From assembly GCA_948474755.1 (NCBI GenBank), contig CAOLHI010000063.1, positions 1 through 64,000 on the forward strand: a DNA stretch of 64,000 nt, in the 5' to 3' direction. The translations under genes and the position numbers were made by a program. The DNA is from Ctenosaura bakeri. Lineage: Eukaryota; Chordata; Lepidosauria; Squamata; Iguanidae. Under the pieces are notes generated by a model, which saw only the letters and a program-made list of their open reading frames with translations, ran no database searches and had not been told where the DNA came from. Below, piece after piece: positions 56,636-64,000 of the stretch (the stretch's first letter is position 1; the number at the start of each line of letters is the position of its first letter).

Positions 56636-59600
56636 TATGTGCCCGTGTCCTCCTGCTCCCGCCCCTGTCCTCAGCGCCTTTCCCTCCCCTCCTGCTGAAC
56701 TCGTTTCCACCAACTTACCTCAGCACCCTCCCCTCAGCATCCTTTCTGCCTTGCCTTCAAGCACCCTTTAAAAAAAATATATCGATTTTTCAGGATCGGT
56801 CCTTCCGAGCATTCTCCCCCCTCCCCATAGTTTAGTCTTGCATTTTATTATTTTAAATTTATCATGCATTTCCCCTGCTTTTTTATTTCTTTACCCTCAA
56901 TTATAATGCATAAACTGTTCGTGCAGAAATACAAATGAACGAATGGGGAGGGATTTGCAATTTGCAATACATTCTGTATTGTAGTACCCTGAGTACATCA
57001 CGTATCGATTTTCACATTCACGACGTTAAGATTTATATTATAAGATTTCCAAATAGTGGTGGATGTGTTCGTATTTCAGAGGTTAAAGCAATGAAGGGAC
57101 AACATGGGAATAAAAGCCATAAATAATGTTAAAGCCCATCCGCTCTTAATTTCAGAGGCGAAAGCCTTCCCAGGCAAATGTTCCTTGACCGTTGCCCACC
57201 CCCTTCTGGTAAGCCCCTTCTGTGACTCTCCTCACCCCCCTCCCTTTGACCCCCCAGCTCCTTGATGCCGCCTCCCATCATCCCCTTCTGCCTCCGAGTG
57301 CCTGTCACTCCAAGCCAGAGTCTCTGGGGGCAGTGCTTCCTCCTCCTCTTACCCTCAGCAGTTCTCCTGAGCACCTGACTTTCTCATCCATTGATTTTGC
57401 CAGAGCGAGCGAGTAGAAGGAAAATTGTTTTCCGCCTGTGCACCAGTGGACCACCTCCTAATGCCTACTGGGATTCTCCTGAGTGATGCTGGATTCAGCA
57501 AATCTTGATGCAACAAGGGCAGTCTTATGCACATAAGAATATACATCTAGGATTTCTTAGCAGGGCTTTAGTTGTGCCTTATGTTTTAAGGGAGTCTAAG
57601 TACATTTACTCCTTTGTATGTTTAAAACACATTGATGGACCATGAATATCCTAGTTTCATGTTGTTTAAGGAAGACAATGCAAGTCTGCAATCAAATCAG
57701 CCTCCACTGCAGCTTTCTCCTTAACTCATTCTCTCTCTCAGCCCCAAGGACAGCCAAATATGTCCTTTTTAATATGCATCCCTAAAGGTACCATTGCTAT
57801 TCCTCACTGAAGGGCAGCTCCTTCTTTCTCTCCTCCTCCTCTGCCCTATTGTCACCATAACCTTGCTGTTTGTTGGCCCAACCCTAGGTATGTGTGAGAA
57901 TTTCATTTCTGTTCATTTTTTAATTAGGATCTTTCAAAATTTGCAAATTTCTTAATATACATGGTAGAAGAAACTTGACATTTAAAACAAACAGAGGTGG
58001 GAGAAAGTGAAAGCGAGTGATTCCTCTATCCAGGGCTTCGTTTTTTGGGCTTTGTTCTTCAAAGTGTGGTTTTGAATCCCTGTGTATATTCAACCATGTT
58101 AGTTCTGACTTAAGGGTTGCCATTCTTTGTTTGGGGAGGGGAGGCTTCCCATCCTTAACATTTAGTTGGCTGGCAGGAACAACATGGTGTTCTCCATTCT
58201 AGCTCTGTGTACTGGATTTGGTTGATGCATGTTGGGGAGGCATGATTTGGGAGAATTTACTAAAATCCCCAACTTCCTTATTTAGAATGGAAAGAACTTG
58301 AAATTTTATGAAATCTGAAGGTGGGAGGGAGAAAAGAATAATAGATTTTCCCATTCCTACTCATGCCCTATTTTCCAAGTATTGTCTTTCTGTTCTTTCA
58401 TCTCTTTCCTGTGCCTGGTATGTAGGAGTATATAGCATATCTGTTCTTCTTTGTCTCCACATACATGAATTCCAGAGGCCTTTGGTTAATAAATAGATTT
58501 ACATAGTATTTTTATAGATTCTTCTGTGTAAACTCCCTTAGAATCTTTTTTTTTTTTTAAATGAAGGGCAGTACATAATTTCCTGAAATAATAAGAGACC
58601 CATCTCCAGCCTCTTGTAACCCACATGGTATGGAGGCTTTCTGTGTTCCCTCAATTTTCTTGCCTATTACTTGCCTAGACAGTCTCTAATTCCTCTGTTG
58701 CTGGTGCTCTCCTGACACTGTTCTGTTCCTCTTCAGCAAGCTCTCACCTGGTTCACATGGCTGTTCTCCATTCTCTCAGAGTCTTCTGCGTTTTTAAGGC
58801 CTCTGGGAGAATGAGGTCTAGTATTTGTGTCCAGAAAAACTGGAAGGAGTGAGTGTTTGCATTCTTTCTTTCTCTGTCTTTATGTAAGTCTGGGATGAAA
58901 TAGGGATACCAGCCTCATTTAAGGATGCAGTGAAGGGGAATCTCTGTATGGAGCTCCCACTTATGTCAGAAGGAGTACAAGTTCTTCTCATGCTTGCTTT
59001 GATATTCCTAAGAATGTAGCTCAAAGTACTTACAGCTCATGCATCCAAGAATCCCCCTGCAAATTGCAGATGTGCAAGATCAGTTACTTCATGCAGTGCT
59101 TCCAGTATAACAGACTGATTGGTACCTTTAAGAAGTTAGCATAAAATGAATATCCTCTGCTTTCCCTGCTTTAAACATCCCTTCACTCTGAGAGTAGTTG
59201 GGAATGGACCTGATGTTGCAGGGACAGCAAAAGAGAGGCCTGTGCTTTTTTTTTTTCTTGATGGCACAAGGTAAGGCTTGATAGGTCCCTTACCAAACGC
59301 TAAGATTTGCCCGATTCAACTATCCATTGATGCCAGCAATACGCATGTCCAGCTGCCTCTCTGGGAACTGATCTTTCATTGCCTCATTTTCCTAAGGAAT
59401 TGGTGTGCTAGATCTTTTTGTTTTCCTTTTCAGGTCCTGTACCTCTCTGAACCATAAACATTTTTGTTGTCATTCCTGAATCTCCCCACAGACAGAGTCC
59501 TTTTCATTCCAATTCCTTCTTACTTGTTTGCTGTTCTCCCCCCCCTTGTTTTTTTTGATAACATTGGATTTTTTAGGTGGATGGTGTTTTTCCTATTTTT

Positions 59601-60249
59601 GTTCCCATATCACTCTAGCCTGATTTCTTTGCTCCATAAGCCCTTCCTCCTGCTGTCTCCTCCAAGGGGGCTTGCTTCTGTGTCACCATTGTCCTTCATT
59701 CCTTTCCTAGAACACTTTATCTTTTCAAAATGTTTTCTTTGTCTTCAGCACAAGCATTCCTTCACACTTCTGTAGGATGGAGTTTTTGAGAAAACTGAAA
59801 TATTTGAACTACTTTCAAGATTAATTTAATTTTGGAATCATAGTAGTTCTGGCTGTGTTTGCATGTACAGAGGCAAACTACTGTGAGCCTAATCTCTTAT
59901 GCTCCTCTGTCAGGAGGAGTATGGAAACTTTTACATCCATTTTAGACTAGGGACACTGTCCAGACCTGGTTGACACTGTGGTTAGTCTTGATAGCATTTA
60001 AAGGAAACAAGCAAATTAAAAACATGATTTGTGAAGCTAGCTTCTTTTCACTAACTGTAGTTAAGACTAATCATAGTTTAGGGTTCACAAATATTGATAA
60101 ACCGTGGTTAGTCTAAAACAGAAGTGGAGACTACTGATCTTGCGGCTATATAGAGGAATAGAAAGGATGAGTGAATTTAGTATATACTGCAGCTATTAAA
60201 ACATGTGGGAAAAGGCCACTGCGTAATGTAACATAGATATCATGTACAC
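56636..60249. other. Presumed first intron or intergenic DNA, no gene recognised
   Basis: No coding exon was recognised. A weak exon candidate is at 57156-57208 (TTTCAG acceptor, CTG|GTAAGC donor). T-runs occur at about 58548, 59248 and 59549. No repeat family is assigned in this stretch. Confidence 0.4.
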
Positions 60250-61509
60250 CACATGTGTCAAACACAAGTCCCTTAGGCCAAATCCGGCCTGCCAGGCCAT
60301 TTCATGTGGTCCTTGCATGTCTCCTGCAGCTGTGGCGCTCCCCCGCCTGGCAAATCTGATCCCTACATTGTGGGCCCTGGGTGCTGGTATTCTGAAGAGG
60401 GGCCCAGCAGCCAGCACTCGCGATCTTTTTCTACTTCTGGCTGCTCCTCTGTCTAAGTCTTGGCCTCAGAGCGTTGCCATGGGTTATCATGGCAATGTTC
60501 TGCATGGTCGGCTCACAAGAGTTCTACAGAGGAGCAGTCAGAAGTACAGGTAGATCATGAGTGCAGGCTGCTGGACCCCTCTTCGGAATACCGGCAGCTG
60601 GGGGCCCACAAGGTGGGGATTGCGCTCACCAGGTATAGAGAGGGACAAGGGGCAGAAAGAGGCACAGAGAGGATCCGGAGGACTGAAAGAGGCACAGAGG
60701 GGATCTTAGCTGGGACCAAAAAGTTAAACAAAGGCCCTTTTCACATGCGGGTGGCGGAACGGGGCAAGCCACGCCAAAACGGGGCTTACCTTGTTCTGTC
60801 ACCATGCGGAGGAGCGCATTTCGCTGCTCTACACGCAGCAGCGTCCCGCGGCGTCCTCGGCGCCCGGCAGCGCCCAAAATGGCGGATTTTGGCTGGTGGA
60901 GCCTCTCCGCCAATCAGAGAAGCTCGCCAGCCGGAAATCCCACCTGCAGGGACGCTCTTTCGCACGTCCGTAAATCCATACAGGCACTGTAACGGGGCTG
61001 GACGCCCCGTGCCTTTGAAAAACCACATAAAATGTAGTTTTTCAAAAGCAGACGGCACTGCCACTTGCAGGCGCCCGACCGTGGATTGGCGTGTGGATTT
61101 ACTCGTGAGTAATCCACCCCAATTCACGTAACGGTGTAGACGACCTCCGTGGAGGTCGATCTACACCGTTTTTTTAACCCCATGTGAAAAGGGCCAAAGT
61201 TAATGTAATAAACAGTGCTTCATAATATTTGTCTGATGATTAAAAAAATTAACTTTATGTTTTCAAAATTCATTTTTGAATAAATTTTACAATAGTTGTA
61301 CACTTGAGTATCTGCTTGTCATTATTTTTCCTAGACTTCTAGTTTCAGAGCTAGTTATTACTAAAACCAATAATGATTGAATGCAGAGGCCATTATTTTA
61401 TGTCCTGAAAGAGTAGATACATTTATATAGCCTTAGAGATACAACTGGCCCTTTGAGGGCAATCATAATGCTGATGTGGCCCAAGATGAAATTGAGTATG
61501 ACACCCCTG
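60250..61509. mobile_element. hAT element (1.26 kb) with nested type D insertion
   Basis: The left end CACATGTGTCAAACACAAGT corresponds to the hAT terminus CAGGGGTGTCAAACTCAA. The right end is GAAATTGAGTATGACACCCC then TG. Flanks ATGTACAC (60242-60249) and ATGTATAC (61510-61517) agree at 7 of 8 bases. Subterminal TAGGCCAAATCCGGCCTGCC and GATGTGGCCCAAGATGAAAT support this. There is no intact transposase. Confidence 0.78.
60733..61195. mobile_element. GGCC-terminus TIR element, type D, TSD AAA
   Basis: GGCCCTTTTCACATGCGGGT to CCCATGTGAAAAGGGCC, flanked by AAA at 60730-60732 and 61196-61198. Second copy of the family at 3165. It is inserted in the hAT element at 60250-61509, so it is younger than that copy. 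Confidence 0.88.
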
Positions 61510-62030
61510 ATGTATACTATGATGCAACTGCAAAACTTGATACAGGAGGAAGAGTGATATTCAGACATATATTAATTTTGTTGAAAATCGCCTTTCTCTA
61601 CACTGTCCCAAGAAGTCAGTGCGGATTGCAAAGTATCTTCTTTTTTTCCATTTTATTTTCCACAAACCTGTCAGGTCAATGTATCTAAGAGATTCAGAGA
61701 CATACTGCTGCAGCCCCCTTTGCTTTGTAATTTCCTACTTTTCCTACTGTAGTTTCTTACTTTTTTTGTCCATGAAACGTATTTCTCTTCTAAAAATGGG
61801 TTATTTGATAAAGTTAATTAGTAACATAATTGGTTCAAATACCAAGCACATTAAACTGAAGGTTTTGGATCACTGTTCTCAAGTAGCAAAATTCTCCCAC
61901 TGTGTCCTTTTGAACAATGAAGAACAAAAATGTTTACATAGCACCATATACTGTCTTCAGTTTTGTTTTTCATTAGCTTTAGTTTTTTCCAGGTTTTTTT
62001 TTTTTAAAAAAAACTCTACACCATGACCAG
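61510..62030. other. Unassigned sequence
   Basis: AT-rich, with no recognised gene or repeat. It may include the 3' end of the adjoining L1. Confidence 0.35.
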
Positions 62031-64000
62031 TTTAATAACCATAGCTGATTTTCCCCACTAGGAAAATCCACATCATGGGTTGTTTCATAGCCACATCTTG
62101 GTTGATCTAGGATTTAAAAAAAAATTAAATTTTCCAAATTTACGAAAGAAAGAAATTCTATTCTCAAAGACATTACATTATACTACTGATCTTATTTCAA
62201 TCATGAGCATTGTTATACCAATCATTTTACATTAAAATTGACTTTCCATCCAATTCCACATGCATTAAAGACTTTCTAGTTTTCTTTCCAGCATTAGATT
62301 ATCTTGTTACTATCCACATTGTGTACCCGAAAAGAATTCTATATTCTAATCAAAACTAATAGTTTCTCCTTTTTTTCCCACAAAGCACATGAAATGTTGC
62401 CATGCAGCCAAATACAAATCTAAACTTTTACCTTCTAACAAAAACATTTGTTTATCTAAGTCAGCTAATGCCATTAATATCTCTATCAATTCATTTAACA
62501 TGGAGCTTTTCTTACTTTTCCACTTTTTTGTATAAATCAATCTTGCAGCCATTATCATCTAAAATAATAATACTCTATTATTTCTTTCCACTATATTCTC
62601 ATAATCCAGCATGCTTAGTAAGAATAATTCAACTCTAAATCTTAATTTATTTTTAAAAATTCTTTCTATGACTTAATTTTCGTCCAAAATTTCCTTGCTT
62701 TAGTGTATGTCCACCATATATGATAGAAAGGGTTGACACACTTACTACATTTCCAACATGTACTTTTTACACTTTTGTACATTTTAGACAGCTTTGCTGC
62801 TGTAATATACCACCTGTGCATCATTTTGTGTAGGTTTCCTTTTAAATCAGACCAGTGTGTAAATTAAAAACCTTTAGTCCAAACATCTTTCCACTGTTTT
62901 AGCTGAATATTGTGGCCTACATTCTTTGCCCATTTCATCATACGGTATTTTATTTGTTCTTCTTCAGTACTGAACTTTAACAACAGTTTATAAATTCTGC
63001 CAAGTAAATTTGCATGACTAACCTATATTAATTTCTCAAATTCTGATCTATCCTTGCCCCATCTGAAATTTTTCATGTCTTCTTTCCATGTTGTTCTAAT
63101 TTGGTAGCAGTTTAGCCATTACATTTTAGTACATTTTCTTTCTAAATCCTGTATATCTTTAAACCTCCAATGTCCTTGAGGTTTCTGAAGAAGATCTTTA
63201 TATTTCATACATTTCTGAATATTACCAAATTCTCGACAAATCCAGAAAGCTTCCTGTGGAGATAGCCACACTGAAGTTATTGGACTGAGTCTCTCTTTAT
63301 ACTTTTTCCAAATCTTTAGCAAATTTCTTCTGACAGCAAGGCAATTAAATTTAGCATTCACCTTTTCCTTCCCATTCCATTGGTAGCCATGCCATCCATG
63401 CATGTCTTTCTAAATCCAGCAATCTTTTATTTTCCAACATTATTCTTTCTTTTGTTCAACCAATACAAGCACTTCATAATATAATTTTAGATCTGGTAAC
63501 CCTAGCCCTCCTCTCTCTTTAGTATCTGTCAATAATTGCCACTTGATTCTCGGCTTTTTGCCTAACTATATAAACTTACTCAGTTCCTTTTACTATGATG
63601 TAAGTGGTGCAGTTGAAAAAATTACTGGAAAGTATCAGGAACAGAAACATCAGCCTCAGAAGAACATTCATTGTAATTATAGAAATTCTGCCAATTGGGG
63701 CAGATTCAAGGTTTGCCATTTTTTCAAATCATGCTTTGTATTAGTCCAAATCTTTGTATAATTGTTTTCAAATAATTGCTAATTTTTAGTGGGCAAGTTA
63801 ATTCCCAAATATTCTGCCTACTTTATCACCACAAAACTTGTTGTTTTAGACAATTTTGGGTTTTTTTCTGGGCTATTAATATTCTTTGTCATAATTTTAG
63901 TTATTTCTACGTTTATCTTAAAGCCAATCTACCAAATCCTTTTAATTTTTCCATCCAATATTCAGATCCATTTTCTAAGGTGATAACTACATCATTGGCA
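62031..64000 (-). mobile_element. L1 LINE ORF2 3' part (minus), runs off the window
   Basis: The minus strand gives CWKCSKCVNPFYHIWWTYT-like residues near 62720-62770 (the L1 C-terminal cysteine motif) and GEKVNAKFNCLAV-like post-RT peptides at 63403-63119. At the right edge it gives ANDVVITLENGSEYW…KLKGFGRLAL, equivalent to the RT A-D-D block with the first aspartate changed to asparagine. Many stops; dead copy. Confidence 0.85.

Noticed and set aside
56214..56771. 185-codon plus-strand ORF
   Set aside because: About a third of it is the palindromic element; the rest is low-complexity GC-rich translation starting after the likely splice donor.
60460..61131. 223-codon ORF
   Set aside because: Spans the junction of a hAT element and a nested type D element; no recognisable transposase motifs.
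1..64000. CRISPR arrays, operons, prokaryotic or phage genes
   Set aside because: No regularly spaced direct repeats and no compact coding; spliced vertebrate gene structure throughout.

Overview
The window is nuclear DNA of a vertebrate, most likely a squamate reptile. It holds a conventional intron-rich vertebrate gene inside a very repeat-rich background. The repeats include CR1 and L1 LINEs truncated at the 5' end, tRNA-derived SINEs with (CAA)n-type tails, a Sauria-type SINE with a Bov-B-like tail, a 5S-rRNA-derived SINE, a SPIN-like hAT element and many short terminal-inverted-repeat elements. No prokaryotic-style gene organisation, CRISPR array or operon is present.

VAV1 fills positions 1 to about 46,000 on the + strand. 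Twenty-two coding exons (3763-45798) encode the C-terminal 657 residues of the Rho/Rac guanine-nucleotide exchange factor VAV1: DH, PH, C1, N-terminal SH3, SH2 and C-terminal SH3 domains, ending in EDYSEYC and a stop. If the last residue is numbered 845, as in human VAV1, landmark residues fall on their human positions (L334/K335, W495, C529/C532, P607-P610, W671, R696) with no gap. The missing N-terminus (calponin-homology and acidic regions) would be encoded upstream of the window. An AATAAA lies 183 bases after the stop.

Positions 46.0-55.2 kb are intergenic. They contain a CR1 tail, SINEs, two diverged LTR-like repeats, a triple-nested SINE/TIR-element/CR1 composite, and a Sauria SINE inserted in a TIR element.

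Positions 55.3-56.7 kb form a CpG-island promoter. It has an NRF1 palindrome, five inverted CCAAT boxes and an ATG-less putative first exon ending in a GTAAGC donor on the + strand. The gene it drives is not identifiable: no recognisable coding exon follows before the window ends. The last 2 kb are an L1 copy on the minus strand.

The most interesting non-genic signal is a set of short DNA transposons of different lengths. They share GGCC(A/C)TTTC-type termini and are flanked by exact 3-bp target duplications in eight cases. One of them, in the CpG-island first intron, is a perfect 180-bp palindrome with no spacer. Three other elements have 8-bp hAT-type duplications, and a 0.9-kb element resembles the horizontally transferred SPIN family.
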